Positions 45,212 to 58,513 of a DNA stretch of 64,000 nt are shown piece after piece; positions within the stretch are counted from its first letter, which is position 1, and every line of letters starts with the position of its first letter. The translations under genes and the position numbers were made by a program. Below the pieces are notes generated by a model, which did not search any database, was not told the origin of the DNA, and worked only from the letters and a program-made list of their open reading frames with translations. Source of the DNA: Dactylorhiza incarnata (taxonomy: Eukaryota > Streptophyta > Magnoliopsida > Asparagales > Orchidaceae); assembly GCA_033032865.1 (NCBI GenBank), contig JAWHQI010000756.1, positions 124,001 through 188,000 on the forward strand, read 5' to 3'.

Positions 45212-47140
45212 TTTATTACTTTGAAAAGAAATTAGTATATTTATAAGTATGCGGAAGCCACAGTGAAAGGTTAAAACTATGCATTTTCATTAAAATCAGA
45301 TGTCATACATTATACTGAAATGATGAACATGCAAGGAGTCACAATAGTAAAATGCTATAAGTAAAATGATTTGATACAAGCAAGAACACCCTAAGAGTTG
45401 CCCACGATGCCAGAGAAAATGGCTGACAATAACTAATACAAGAAAAGTAGATCCAACAGTACTGAAACAAAATACATAGAACCTGCTGACACAGTAATCA
45501 AAATAGAACCTCCAAGCAAAACTGCAGCTGAACGAAGAAAACTCAGGGAGCAGACGGCGCGGTCACGAACCCTAAGGCAAATCCAAACAGAAGGAAAATG
45601 CCTCAGAACAAGAAAATATTAGAAAACAAGCTGTAATTTTAAGTACATGCAGAAATAAATCTAAAGTACCAATTAACTCTTGAAACAGGCCAGTGACACA
45701 GGCAGAAACTGAAACAAGCTGAAACTATCTAGAAATATTAGCCTACTCCGGAGTATAGCCTAAACAAGTATTTTCCATCGACATAAGCTGTTATCTATGA
45801 AATGCGTAGGTGTTTATGGTGGGCACACATGATTCACACTCAAGTCCAAGTGTAAGGCTCACCAGAATAAGGGTATTCCATGCTCACCGTGACTATGCAA
45901 GCAAGACGTTGCACCACCTAAAACCTAGTTTCCACGATTCGCTTATGACACTCAAGACCTAAGGGTTTCATGTTTTTCCGAGGAGATTCCTATCGCAATG
46001 CGACATGTTCGCGAGTGATAGTGCTTATGCCATCAGATATTGATAATAATTTAGAAAATCAGTAAAAGAAATTAAATTCTTGTTTGCAGCGAGAGGGAAT
46101 TTCTCCACTTGCCTTAAGGTGAAGCCGCAACTACCAGGAACAACTATGCGGCGCAAGCAAGGACAAGGCTCTATTGAACCTGTTCAGAAATAATCGCAGT
46201 CGATATTTGATACTTGACAAGTAGAAAACCATACGCTAACACACGCAGTTATTTGCGAAAACACACTCAAGAGCGGATTAGCAATTTACCTCCCTCAAGG
46301 TGAGGGGAGAAGAAGTTACCACAAGGATCCGGAGTTTGGCGGCGCTTGAGTGACGAAAACCCTAAATCGGAGAGGGTTCAGAGCGATTCCACCACTAGAT
46401 CTGATGTGCGGCACCGGAAACGCAAACAAAAATTGGGGTTAGGCGGAATTACGACAAACATAAGAGGGACCGATGAAATTACGTCGATCGAATAGCGAAA
46501 ATCACCGCAAGCATTTAGGGCAAATCTGAAAACAGAACTTTTGGCGGAGATCCTTACCGAAGGAGACCAGATTTGGGCTCAGGAATCCACGAGGAGGGGT
46601 TTCGAGCGAAACCCTAGGAGTCCCCTTGAAATCCGCCGGCCGAAACGGAGAGGAAGCGGGGTTGTCGACCTCTTTGGAGGAGGAGGAGCTACTGCTGGCC
46701 GGAGGAAGTAAGGGAGGAGGGCTGTTGCCCTAACTGGTCGAGGAAGGAGGAGAAAAAAAGAAGCGGCCTTGCTGCTGCCGTCGACTTGGAGGGGGGAGGA
46801 AGCGGCCCTTGCTGCTGCCGTCGACCAGGAGAAGGGAAGGAGGCGCAGGGGAGGCGCCGGCGGGAGGAGGCGCAGGCGGCGGCGCCGGCGGGAGGAGGCG
46901 CAGGCGGCGGCGTCGGCAAGAGGAGGAGCGGGCGGCGGCGTCACTGATCGCGGGAGACGGGAGCGGCACGGGAGCGGGAGCCCTAGCGATTTTGGTTTAC
47001 GGTTCTTTTGCGTGAGGGCTGGACCGAAATTTAATCGGGGAGTTTAAATTGGGGGGGGGGGGGGAAGGAAGGATGGCTTAATATAATTGTTATTATAATT
47101 ATCATTTTTTTTTTTTTAATTGTTTTTAAGGGTTGTTACA
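45212..47140 (-). mobile_element. Truncated Tekay-like LTR (copy 2)
   Basis: This corresponds to 15058-16971 of the 5' LTR and ends with the same TTGTTACA followed by GGGGACGACAACGG. About 125 bp of the LTR, the internal region and the other LTR are missing on the left. Shared private variants link it to the 14934-16971 LTR. It has its own changes, including an extra GGAGGCGCAGG-type unit near 46850-46875. Confidence 0.93.
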
Positions 47141-50100
47141 GGGGACGACAACGGAGGGGGGTGAGCGCACGGGGAACATGACACTGCGGAGGGGGGATGA
47201 TGGAGGGGGGTAAGGGAATGACAGATATCATGCGCTCCTCTGTCGTTCCCTCCTCTATTGTGCCCACTTTTGTTATGCCTCCTCTGTCACGCTCGTCACA
47301 GTTCACAGAATACGTTGCACGAGGTACGAAGTACGGTGCTAGGAGACCGGGGCACAAGGCACCGCACTCGCCTCAGTCACACTCTCCTTCGTTATCCCTC
47401 CTTCATTTTGTAATTATTTTTTAATGTTTAATGTTTATGATTTATAAGGAGCAAGGAGAAAGGAGCAAGCAGCAAGGAGCAAGCAGCAAGGAGCAAGGAG
47501 CAAAGAGCAAGGAGGTACACATTTTGAGGGCTTCTGTGGATGGAGGAGGGATGACGGTGGAGAGGGGACGACAACGGAGGGGGGTGAGCGCACGGGGAAC
47601 ATGACACTGCGGAGGGGGGATGACGGAGGGGGGTAAGGGAATGACAGATATCATGCGCTCCTCTGTCGTTCCCTCCTCTATTGTGCCCACTATTGTTGTG
47701 CCCTCCTCCGTCACGCTCGCCGCAGTTCACAGAGTACGGTGCACGGGGTACGAAGTACGGTGCTAGGATACCGGGGCACAAGGCACCGCACTCGCCTCAG
47801 TCACACTCTCCTTCGTTATCCCTCCTTCATTTTGAAATTATTTTTTAATGTTTAATGTTTATGATTTATAAGGAGCAAGGAGCAAGGAGGTACACATTTT
47901 GAGGGCTTCTGTGGATGGAGGAGGGATGACGGTGGAGAGGGGACGACAACGGAGGGGGGTGAGCGCACGGGGAACATGACACTGCAGAGGGGGGATGACG
48001 GAGGGGGGTAAGGGAATGACAGATATCTTGGGCTCCCCTGTTGTTCCCTCCTCTATTGTGCCCACTTTTGTTGTGCCCTCCTCCGTCACGCTCGCCGCAG
48101 TTCACAGAGTACGGTGCACGGGGTACGAAGTACGGTGCTAGGAGACTGGGGCACAAGGCACCGCACTCGCCTCAGTCACACTCTCCTTCGTTATCCCTCC
48201 TTCCTTTTTAAATTATTTTTTAATGTTTAATGTTTATGATTTATAAGGAGCAAGGAGCAAGGAGGTACACATTTTGAGGGCTTCTGTGGATGGAGGAGGG
48301 AACACGGTGGAGAGGGGACGACAACGGAGGGGGGTGAGCGCACGGGGAACATGACACTGCGGAGGGGGGATGACGGAGGGGGTAAGGGAATGACAGATAT
48401 CATGCGCTCCTCTGTCGTTCCCTCCTCTATTGTGCCCACTTTGTTGTGCCCTCCTCCGTCACGCTCGTCGCAGTTCACAGAAAACGCTGTACGAGGTACG
48501 AAGTACGGTGCTAGGAGACCAGGGCACAAGGCACCGCAATCGCCTCAGTCACACTCCTTCGTTATCCCTCCTTCATTTTGAAATTATTTTTTAATGTTTA
48601 ATGTTTATGATTTATAAGGAGCAAGGAGCAAGGAGCAAGGAGCAAGGAGCAAGGAGCAAGGAGCAAGGAGGTACACATTTTGAGGGCTTCTGTGGATGGA
48701 GGAGGGATGACGGTGGAGAGGGGACGACAACGGAGGGTGGTGAGCGCACGGGGAACATGACACTGCGGAGGGGGGATGACGGAGGGGGGTAAGGGAATGA
48801 CAGATATCATGGGCTCCTCTGTCGTTCCCTCCTCTATTGTGCCCACTTTTGTTGTGCCCTCCTCCGTCACGCTCGCCGCTGTTCACAAAGTACGGTGCAC
48901 GGGATACGAAGTACGGTGCTAGGAGACCGGGGCACAAGGCACCGCACTCGCCTCAGTCACACTCTCCTTCGTTATCCCTCCTTCATTTTGAAATTATTTT
49001 TTAATGTATAATGTTTATGATTTATAAGGAGCAAGGAGGTACACATTTTGAGGGCTTCTGTGGATGGAGGAGGGATGACGGTGGAGAGGGGACGACAACG
49101 GAGGGGGGTGAGCGCACGGGGAACATGACACTGCGGAGGGGGGATGACGGAGGGGGGTAAGGGAATGACAGATATCATGCGCTCCTCTGTCGTTCCCTCC
49201 TCTATTGTGCCCACTTTTGTTGTGCCCTCCTCCGTCACGCTCGCCGCAGTTCACAGAGTACGGTGCACGGGGTACGAAGTACGGTGCTAGGAGACCGGGG
49301 CACAAGGCACCGCACTCGCCTCAGTCACACTCTCCTTCGTTATCCCTCCTTTATTTTGAAATTATTTTTTAATGTTTAATGTTTATGATTTATAAGGAGC
49401 AAGGAGCAAGGAGCAAGGAGCAAGGAGCAAGGAGCAAGGAGCAAGGAGGTACACATTTTGAGGGCTTCTGTGGATGGAGGAGGGATGACGGTGGAGAGGG
49501 GACGACAACGGAGGGGGGTGAGCGCACGGGGAACATGACACTGCGGAGGGGGGATGACGGAGGGGGGTAAGGGAATGACAGATATCATGCGCTCCTCTGT
49601 CGTTCCCTCCTCTATTGTGCCCACTATTATTGTGCCCTCCGTCACGCTCGCCGCAGTTCACAGAGTGCGGTGCACGGGGTACGAAGTACGGTGCTAGGAG
49701 ACCGGGGCACAAGGCACCGCACTCGCCTCAGTCACACTCTCCTTCGTTATCCCTCCTTCATTTTGAAATTATTTTTTAATGTTTAATGTTTATGATTTAT
49801 AAGAGCAAGGAGCAAGGAGCAAGAAGCAAGGAGCAAGGAGCAAAGAGCAAACAGGTACACATTTTGAGGGTTTCTGTGGATGGAGGAGGGATGACGGTGG
49901 AGAGGGGACGACAACGGAGGGGGGTGAGCGCACGGGGAACATGACACTGCGGAGGTGGGATGACGGAGAGGGGTAAGGGAATGACAGATATCATGGGCTC
50001 CCCTGTCGTTCCCTCCTCTATTGTGCCCACTTTTGTTGTGCCCTCCTCGGTCACGCTCGCCGCAGTTCACAGAGTACGGTGCACGGGGTACGAAGTATGT

Positions 50101-52066
50101 TGCTAGGAGACCGGGGCACAAGGCACCGTACTAACCACAGTCACACTCTCCTTCGTTATCCCTCCTTCCTTTTTAAATTATTTTTTAATGTTTAATGTTT
50201 ATGATTTATAAGGAGCAAGGAGCAAGGAGTAAGGAGCAAGGAGCAAGGAGCAAGGAGATACACATTTTGAGGGCTTCTGTGGATGCAGGAGGGATGACGG
50301 TGGAGAGGGGACGACAACGGAGGGGGGTGAGCGCACGGGGAACATGACACTGCGGAGGGGGGATGATGGAGGGGGGTAAGGGAATGACAGATATCATGCG
50401 CTCCTCTGTCGTTCCCTCCTCTATTGTGCCCACTTTTGTTGTGCCCTCCTCCGTCACGCTCGTCGCAGTTCACAGAGTACGTTGTACGAGGTACGAAGTA
50501 CGGTGCTAGGAGACCGGGGCACAAGGCACCGCACTCGCCTCAGTCACACTCTCCTTCGTTATGCCTCCTTCATTTTGAAATTATTTTTTAATGTTTAATG
50601 TTTATGATTTCTAAGGAGCAAGGAGCAAGGAGCAAGGGGCAAGGAGGTACACATTTTGAGGGCTTCTGTGGATGGAGGAGGGATGACGGTGGAGAGGGGA
50701 CGACAACGGAAGGTGGTGAGCGCACGGGGAACCTGACACTGCGGAGGGGGGATGACGTAGGGGGGTAAGGGAATGACAGATATCACGGGCTACTCTGTCG
50801 TTCCCTCCTCTATTGTGCCCACTTTTGTTGTGCCCTCCTCCGTCACGCTCGCCGCAGTTCACAGAGTACGGTGCACGGGGTACGAAGTACGGTGCTAGGA
50901 GACCGGGGCACAAGGCACTGCACTCGCCTCAGTCACACTCTCCTTCGTTATCCCTCCTTCATTTTGAAATTATTTTTTAATGTTTAATGTTTATGATTTA
51001 TAAGGAGCAAGGAGCAAGGAGAAAGGAGCAAGGAGCAAGGAGGTACACATTTTGAGGGCTTCTCTGGATGGAGGAGGGATGACGGTGGAGAGGGGACGAA
51101 AACGGAGTGGGGTGAGCGCACGGGGAACACGACACTGCGGAGTGGGGATGACGGAGGGGGGGTAAGGGAATGACAGATATCATGCGCTCCTCTGTCGTTC
51201 CCTCCTCTATTGGGCCCACTTTTGTTGTGCCCTCCTCCGTCACGCTCGCCGCAGTTCACAGAGTACGGGGGCACAAGGCACCGCACTCGCCTCAGTCACA
51301 CTCTCCTTCGTTATCCCTCCTTCATTTTGAAATTATTTTTTAATGTTTAATGTTTATGATTTATAAGGAGCAAGGAGCAAGGAGCAAGGAGCAAGGAGCA
51401 AGGAGCAAGGAGCAAGGAGCAAGGAGCAAGGAGCAAGGAGCAAGGAGCAAGGGGCAAGGGGCAAGGAGCAAGGAGCAAGGAGGTACACATTTTGAGGGCT
51501 TCTGTGGATGGAGGAGGGATGATAGTGGAGAGGGGACGACAACAGAGGGGGGTGAGCGCACGGGGAACATGACACTACGAAGGGGGGATGACGGAGGGGG
51601 GTAAGGGAATGACAGATATCATGGGCTCCTCTGTCGTTCCCTCCTCTATTGGGCCCACTTTTGTTGTGCCCTCCTCCGTCACGCTCGCCGCAGTTCACAG
51701 AGTATGGTGCACGGGGTACGAGGAACGGTGCTAGGAGACCGGGGCACAAAGCACCGCACTCGCCTCAGTCACACTCTCCTTCATTATCCCTCCTTCATTT
51801 TGAAATTATTTTTTAATGTTTAATGTTTATGATTTATAAGGAGCAAAAAGCAAGGAGCAAGGAGCAAGGAGGTACACATTTTGAGGGCTTCTGTGGATGG
51901 AGGTGGGATGACGGTGGAGAGGGGACGACAACGGAGGGGGGTGAGCGCACGGGGAACATGACACTGCGGGGGGGGGGGGGGGGGGGGGGGGGGGGATGAC
52001 GGAGGGGGGTAAGGGAATGACAGATATCATGGGCTCCTCTGTCGTTCCCTCCTCTATTGGGCCCAC
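47141..52066. repeat. Satellite array E, about 13 monomers
   Basis: Monomers start near 47437, 47861, 48236, 48607, 49017, 49385, 49792, 50201, 50604, 50993, 51356 and 51829, after a first partial unit. Each pairs with one in array B: 17268, 17678, 18060, 18435, 18838, 19206, 19596, 19979, 20382, 22296, 22706 and 24020. A G run of 28 (51968-51995) replaces a G6 region in the last monomer. The array ends at CCCAC before Athila copy 2. Confidence 0.95.
51367..51478. repeat. Heptamer run (GGAGCAA)16
   Basis: Sixteen units with two GGGGCAA variants. This is the orthologous position to the 26-unit run at 22724-22905. Confidence 0.93.
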
Positions 52067-53536
52067 TGATGAGTCCCAATTATATACACATTTATGGACT
52101 CATCTGGGCCGATTTTCTAGTCTTTGCACTTCACTTTAGACATGTTTTCATTCCTATTTAATATTCCATGCTAAGTGCACTTCTAGGCCCGTTTTGGTGT
52201 TATTTCTTGTTCATCTTCGTTACTAGTTTTCATGCAGTATTAAGTGCCACCTTCAGTGGCTAGACTGGTGTTGTATGCTGGAACAGGAGTCGTGCAGGTG
52301 TTCCCGGTACAATTCCGTACAGGAACATTGCGCACGATCACTGGCTCTATCGCGCACGACCACTGGTCGTGCGACAATGATCGTGCGCACTTAACGCCCA
52401 TTTTATGAGTTCTGTTTTGCTTATCGCACGACCACTTACGATAGTGCGCACGACCACTTACGATAGTGCGCACGACCACTTACGATAGTGCGCACGACCA
52501 CTGGTCGTGCGAGACTGGTCGTGCGAACATGTATTTTATAAATTGCTTTCATTTCAGGCTCCGCCCAGGCAGCGCGCACGATCGCAGAACTCCAGTGCGC
52601 ACGACCACTGGTCGTGCGCCAATGACCGTGCGCAGTATTCATTCCAGCGCCTATATATATGCCTGTTCCGCTTTTAGGGCGGGATCGAGCCGCCGGGAGC
52701 GCGAGTGGCAGTCCGTACGCCGGCGATTTGCATTCCTGGACACCTCCACTTCATCTCCTACGCAAGGGGAAGTCCTCTCCAACCATTCCAAGCATTTCTC
52801 CATTGTCCGGGAGCATTCTCCACCATCCGCAAGCCCTCAAGCAGCTGTTTTTTCCACTCCAGTCCGGTGAGAAGAAGAGGAATCCTGAGGTAGAAGACGA
52901 CGGAACCACGTAGAGAGATCGTGACAGTTTCTCTACACCGGAAGCACAGTCCGCCCGAGCCCGGAGGTAGCTTGACAAACTACCATTCCGGTCGTGAACG
53001 GCCGCTAGTCTTCATCCATTGGTTATCTTTTTCCTCTCTCCTTCGTTGTAATCTTTGAATCTTTTAAACTTGAATATCATGATGTTTGGTTTAAATGAAA
53101 TGAATGTTTCTTCTCTTTTCATCATTACCTTCTTGTGAATCGCTTCGCCTCCACTCATCCACTCACTCACTCACGCACTCAAGGTGTTCGATCCGCGTTA
53201 GCAAGAGCTAACGGCGTTTGTGAAGAGGTGTTTGCGACCCTCGCCTTCCCGCACTAGAGCATGCTCCATCCGCCTCACGAAGCACGGCATCGCGGCCGTT
53301 GCATCCATCTCGCCTTGCGAAGCAGTGCTTTCGACCCGCATTTCCTTCATTGTTGTTAAGAGTAGGAAAACCCAACCAAAACCCCTTTTTGTGTATTTGT
53401 TTACGCTTGTGTAACTATAGTCACACAACACGATTCGTTTACCCAACCTGCATTCCTCAAGAGACCGACACTCGGGGATCCTATTCCCAAACTTTATTAC
53501 TTGCGCGACCGGTGCACTTGCCGAAATATCGCATCA
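52067..53536 (+). repeat. 5' LTR of Athila copy 2 (expanded)
   Basis: At 1470 bp it is 45 bp longer than the other three LTRs. The difference is two extra copies of a 22-bp unit (GCGCACGACCACTTACGATA plus GT) at about 52444-52490 and one extra T near 52852. It is the counterpart of 24252-25676. Confidence 0.95.
52330..52633. promoter_or_regulatory. Expanded palindromic half-site array in LTR U3
   Basis: This is the same inverted half-site array as at 24515-24774, with three instead of one GCACGACCACTTACGATAGT units. The TATA box follows at 52652-52660. Confidence 0.7.
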
Positions 53537-53542
53537 AGTTTT

Positions 53543-53560
53543 TGGCGCCGTCGCCGGGGA
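53543..53560 (+). other. Primer-binding site, tRNA-Asp type (copy 2)
   Basis: TGGCGCCGTCGCCGGGGA, identical to the copy 1 site, six bases after the LTR end. Confidence 0.85.
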
Positions 53561-53732
53561 ATGCAGACGTGATGAATTCGTCTGCGTGAAAAATCGTTGC
53601 ACGAGGAACTTTTCTCTTTTATTATTTCTCTTTGTTTACCTCTGTTGTCTTTGCTTATTTTTGATACGCACATTTCTTTACCTTCGTTCTTTCCATCGTG
53701 CGCTAATCTTTTGGGTTTTAAGTATTCCTAGC

Positions 53733-55160
53733 ATGACCTCCATTCAGGAATACATCTATCAAGGAAGTTTAAATGATCTAAAGGTTCAAGCACAAAGGAA
53801 CGATCATGACTTCGGGATTTCCTCCGACATCATTGAGTATATGACTGGGAACTGCAAGTTCAGTGGGGATAAACATGAAGATGCGGTACAACACGTGCAG
53901 GACTTCTTAGAAATTTACTATACATGTATATTCAGTGGAGTTGAAAATGACCCGCAAAAGATCCTAGCATTTTCATTTTCCCTACATAATAAAGCCAAAA
54001 GCTGGTACTGGGATTTCCGGAAAAGAGAGGCGACCTCATGGAAGCAGCTCGAGGGGAGATTTTTGCATGAGTTTCAACACCGTACTCGAGTGTTGGACAA
54101 GTACAGGGAACTCATAACCTTCGGTCAGGGAAAGGAGGAGACGCTAGTTGATGCTTGGGAGCGTTTTCAATCCCTGCATCGGGGATGCTACCGTGAAGAT
54201 CTATCAGAAGTCTTTCTAATTCAGATTTTCTATTTCGGCGTGTTGGACAAATTCCGTCTGTTATTCGATGTGGCAGCCGGAGGGGCCCTGTTTAATAAAT
54301 CGGGGAAGGACGTGTGGGAAGTGGTCGTGAATATTGTTCACACCAGCCAGCACTGGAGTCATTTCATTTTTTCCCACAGTACTGCTGAAGTGAATGCAGT
54401 AACATTCCACGGAGCAGCGGGTCACGTGCCGTCAGGGCAAACGGAGCCGTTAGCAGCTTTGGTGGTCGGGATGCTGGATAAAATGAATGACCAATCTTCC
54501 GCAATTCAACAGCTTCACTCCACTATAGGGATTCTTACCAATGTTGTTTCTGGGCTTGCAAGTCAGCATCCGGAGTCTGTGAATACCATGCGATTGAGAA
54601 GCTGTAGAGGTGTTGACAATCCTCCTCGACAGGAACCACTTGTGAGGCCTACTGACAAGTGTAATTCAGACATGGCCGAGAAGCAGACTCAGATTCATGT
54701 TGAGCCAGACCTCGTGAGCGAGGCACGACCCTCGGGAAGTGTTGTTCACCCCCCATTCCCCCACAGGTTGCGAAACGAGAAATCCGAGAAGCAGTTCCGC
54801 AAATTCCTGGAAATAATGAAAGGAGTGCAAGTGAGCATCCCTCTGATTGAAGCCATTTCTCAAATGCCGGGCTACTCCAAGTTCTTGAAAGACTTGATTT
54901 CGAAGCGGAGACTGTTGGAGGATCTCAAGACTATCGACCTCACTGAGGAGTGCTCCGCCATCATCTCCAATATGCCCACAAAGTGCAAAGATCCGGGCAG
55001 CTTCACTATTCCGTGCAGGATCGGTCATCACCGTTTCAGCCAGGCGCTCTGTGATTTGGGAGCATCAATCAACTTGATGCCGCTCTCTATCTTTCGTGAA
55101 CTAGGTGCAGGGACCTTGAAGCCGACACGGGTAATGCTACAGCTAGCTGATCGGTCGATC
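53733..55160 (+). pseudogene. gag: Gag-protease, Athila copy 2
   Basis: This is the uninterrupted Gag-protease frame from ATG 53733 (MTSIQEYIYQ), the reference for the broken copy 1. It contains the Gag core (AFSFSLHNKAKSWYWDF, TLVDAWERFQSLHRGC, AAGGALFNKSGKD), a middle region without a CCHC knuckle, the linker SQMPGYSKFLKDL, and the protease motif CDLGASINLMP with its Asp at about residue 441. Protease coding is cut by an extra A in the A7 run at 55161-55167 (copy 1 has A6 at 28513-28518). This lesion is private to copy 2. Confidence 0.92.
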
Positions 55161-55167
55161 AAAAAAA

Positions 55168-55522
55168 CCATCTGGAATTGTCGAGGACCTCACAATAGTA
55201 GTAAACGGCCTCGCATTTCCAGCCGATTTTGTCATCCTCGACATGAAGGTTGATACTATGGTGCCCATTATCTTGGGGCGGCCCTTTCTCGCTACAGCTC
55301 GTGCTATCATTAATGTGGAGCAGGGGGAGCTCACGCTCAGATTGGGGGAGGACGCTATATCCTTTAACGTCCACAACCCGTCGCAACTCTTCCAAATCAC
55401 GGAATGCGAACCGACTGAGCTGCTTGAAGAATTCGATGACCAGATCGATGTGGATTTGGATGACTGCGAGATGTGTTGGCGGCGCGAGGACTTGGGCAAT
55501 GACGGTGCTCATTCGAACCAGC
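55168..55522 (+). pseudogene. pol: Protease C-terminal part, Athila copy 2
   Basis: This stretch continues the protease in the +1 frame (LGRPFLATARAIINVEQGEL is the conserved flap-distal part) and then an acidic linker. A one-base deletion near 55522 (CAGCCGATAG against CAGCCCGATAG in copy 1) shifts the frame again. Confidence 0.85.
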
Positions 55523-56674
55523 CGATAGTCCACATTCAATCGGAGGGCCATCCAGTGATTCTGCTGATCCAAACATTTATCCGGCCCTCAAACAACTACC
55601 GGATTCTCTAAAGTACGTTTTTCTTGGAGAAAATGCCACGCATCCAGTGATTATTTCCGCAGCTCTTTCCGCTGCCAACGAAACCGCATTAGTGGGTGTG
55701 CTGAGAAAGTACCATAAAGTCTTCGGACGCTCTCTTGCAGACATTAAGGGAATCAGCCCCACGGTCTGCATGCATAAGATCCTTCTTGAAGATCAGTACA
55801 AACCCTCAGCACAGCCCCAAAGGCGTTTGAACCCAAAAATGCAAGAGGTAGTGAAGGCAGAAGTGATAAAGCTCTTAGACGCTGGCATCATTTACCCAAT
55901 CAGCGACAGCAAATGGGTCAGCCCAGTTCAGGTGGTACCGAAAAAGGGAGGGATCACCGTTGTTGCCAATGAAAAGAATGAGTTGCTACCTGCCCGAATG
56001 ATCACCGGATGGAGAGTCTGCATCGATTACCGCAAGCTAAATGATGCTACACGTAAGGACCACTTCCCACTCCCCTTCATTGATCAGATGTTAGAAAAGT
56101 TAGCGGGGCTGGACTACTACTGTTTCTTGGATGGGTACTCAGGTTACAATAAAATCTTAATAGACCCGTCTGATCAAGACAAAACAACATTTACATGTCC
56201 CTCAGGTACCTTTGCATTTAAAAGAATGCCATTCGGACTGTGTAATGCCCCCGCAACCTTCCAACGCTGTATGCTCGCTATTTTCGCTGACATGGTGGGA
56301 GACTTCCTCGAAGTTTTCATGGATGACTTTACTCTCTTTGGCAGCAGCTTCGATTCTTGCCTCGCGAATTTGGCCAAGACTTTGAAGCGGTGTGAGGACA
56401 CCAATCTTGTCTTGAACTGGGAGAAATGTCATTTTATGGTGCGCGAAGGAATTGTGTTGGGGCATAAGGTTTCCTGCCAAGGGCTCGAGGTGGATCAAGC
56501 GAAGGTAAGTGTTATTAGAAACCTCCCTCCGCCTACGTCAGTGAAAGGTATCCGAAGTTTTCTTGGTCATGTGGGATTTTATCGAAGGTTTATTAAGGAC
56601 TTTTCATCCATTTCGAAGCCTTTATCTCGCTTACTCGTTAAGGATGTCCCCTTCCACTTCGACGATGCATGCAG
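55523..56674 (+). pseudogene. pol: Reverse transcriptase, Athila copy 2
   Basis: RT has WRVCIDYRKLND, FLDGYSGYNKI, MPFGLCNAPATFQ, and catalytic FMDD at residues 224-227 counted from 55647. All catalytic residues remain. It ends at the frameshift near 56674, in the same place as in copy 1 (near 30026), so that lesion is ancestral to both copies. Confidence 0.92.
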
Positions 56675-58513
56675 GCCTTTGAAACTTTACGGGGACAACT
56701 CATCTCGGCTCCAATTTTGGTGGCACCCGACTGGAATTTACCATTTATTATCATGTGTGACGCAAGTGATGTGGCCGTAGGTGCTGTACTCGGTCAAAAG
56801 AAAGATAAGACTTTTCACACCATTGCGTATGCCAGTAGAACTCTCAACAGCGCGCAAGCAAACTATACCACCACGGAGAAAGAAATGCTAGCCGTGGTCT
56901 TCGCCTTTGAAAAATTTCACTCATACTTGGTACTTTCCGAAGTAATCGTGTACACGGACCACGCTGCACTCAGGTATCTTTTCAGCAAAAAAGAATCCAA
57001 ATCGCGTCTGATTCGTTGGATTTTACTTTTGCAGGAATACAATTTTGAAATCAAAGACAAGAAAGGGGTGGAGAACGTGATAGCTGATCATCTTTCGCGG
57101 TTGGAGTACGACATGACGGCCGACATCCCCAACAGCTTTGTGGAGGAAACGAACGATTATTTCCCGGATGAAAAGTTATTCGCAATCACTACGCCTCATC
57201 CAACAGCCCCATGGTACGCTGATATTGCTAACTACTTGGCTTGTAAAACCCTTTCTCCGAATCTGTCCCCTCAGCAAAGACGGAAGCTTGCCTCTGATTC
57301 AAAATACTATTTTTGGGAAGACCCGCTCTTATTCCATACGTGCAGTGATGGAATTATCAGATGCTGCGTTCCTGAAGCCGAGTTTCAGTCTATACTGCAG
57401 CACTGCCATGACAGAGAAGCTGGCGGGCACTTCGGGGCCGTTCGAACAGCGCGAAAAATCTTGCAATGCGGATTATTTTGGCCAACCCTCTTCAGGGACG
57501 CCCATGCTTATGTCACCAAGTGTGACGAATGCCAAAGGACCGGAAATATCTCCCGGCGTAACGAGATGCCCCTCAATAACATGCTGGTCTGCGAACCATT
57601 TGATGTCTGGGGGATAGACTTTATGGGTCCTTTCCCAATGTCTCATGGTAAGCATTATATCATTGTGGCAGTTGATTATGTCTCAAAATGGGTGGAGGCC
57701 GAGGCGGTTGCCACGAATGATGCCAGCACGGTGCTACATTTTATCCACAAGAATATCTTCTCCAGGTTTGGGACGCCGAGAACTATTATCAGCGACGACG
57801 GTAGTCATTTTTGTAATAAGCAGTTTGTGCAGCTCATGAAAAAGTTTGGGGTCCATCATAAAATTTCCTTAGCGTACCACCCCCAAACATGTGGACAAGT
57901 AGAAGTATCCAACCGCAAGCTCAAGCGAATAATCGAGAAATCAATACATTCAAATAGGAAGGAGTGGTCTAAAAAGGTCGACGACGCATTATGGGCTTAC
58001 CGGACCGCTTTCAAAACACCTATCTGCATGACTCCGTTTCAATTAGTCTATGGCAAGGCATGCCACCTTCCTGTGGAGCTGGAGCATAAAGCATTATGGG
58101 CAACCAAACTGTTGAACATGGACATTGGAGCCGCGGCCAAGGTGCGTCGTTCACAACTCAACGAATTGGAAGAGCTCCGGCATTTCGCTTATGAAAACGC
58201 TCGCATCTACAAAGAGAAAACAAAAAAATGGCATGATCGACACATCATCCCTAAGGAGTTCAAAATTGGGGACCAAGTGCTGCTTTACAACTCCCGTCTC
58301 CGCCTCTTTCCAGGGAAGTTAAAATCGAGGTGGAGCGGTCCTTTCTCAGTGACCGACGTCACTCCCTTTGGTGCCATCGAAATATCAGGGGATAAGGGAG
58401 ACAAATTTAAGGTCAATGGGCATCGACTGAAGTTATACGATGGCACAATTATAAACAAGGAGTGTCAGTTGGTGACATTGGGAGACGAGCACCATAAAAG
58501 TGCTTACAGCTGA
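56669..58513 (+). CDS. pol: RNase H-integrase, Athila copy 2 (614-codon open frame)
   Basis: This is a long intact frame. RNase [48 protein letters not shown]. Integrase: zinc module [10 protein letters not shown] and CDECQRTG, catalytic Asp 317 (GIDFMGPF), Asp 376 (ISDDGSHF) and Glu 412 (GQVEVSNRK) with DD35E spacing, then the [16 protein letters not shown] motif and the C-terminal [17 protein letters not shown] region. It begins only at the shared frameshift, so the first Met is internal to the ancestral polyprotein and translation as a separate protein is doubtful. Confidence 0.93.
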   Translation: MQAFETLRGQLISAPILVAPDWNLPFIIMCDASDVAVGAVLGQKKDKTFHTIAYASRTLNSAQANYTTTEKEMLAVVFAFEKFHSYLVLSEVIVYTDHAALRYLFSKKESKSRLIRWILLLQEYNFEIKDKKGVENVIADHLSRLEYDMTADIPNSFVEETNDYFPDEKLFAITTPHPTAPWYADIANYLACKTLSPNLSPQQRRKLASDSKYYFWEDPLLFHTCSDGIIRCCVPEAEFQSILQHCHDREAGGHFGAVRTARKILQCGLFWPTLFRDAHAYVTKCDECQRTGNISRRNEMPLNNMLVCEPFDVWGIDFMGPFPMSHGKHYIIVAVDYVSKWVEAEAVATNDASTVLHFIHKNIFSRFGTPRTIISDDGSHFCNKQFVQLMKKFGVHHKISLAYHPQTCGQVEVSNRKLKRIIEKSIHSNRKEWSKKVDDALWAYRTAFKTPICMTPFQLVYGKACHLPVELEHKALWATKLLNMDIGAAAKVRRSQLNELEELRHFAYENARIYKEKTKKWHDRHIIPKEFKIGDQVLLYNSRLRLFPGKLKSRWSGPFSVTDVTPFGAIEISGDKGDKFKVNGHRLKLYDGTIINKECQLVTLGDEHHKSAYS

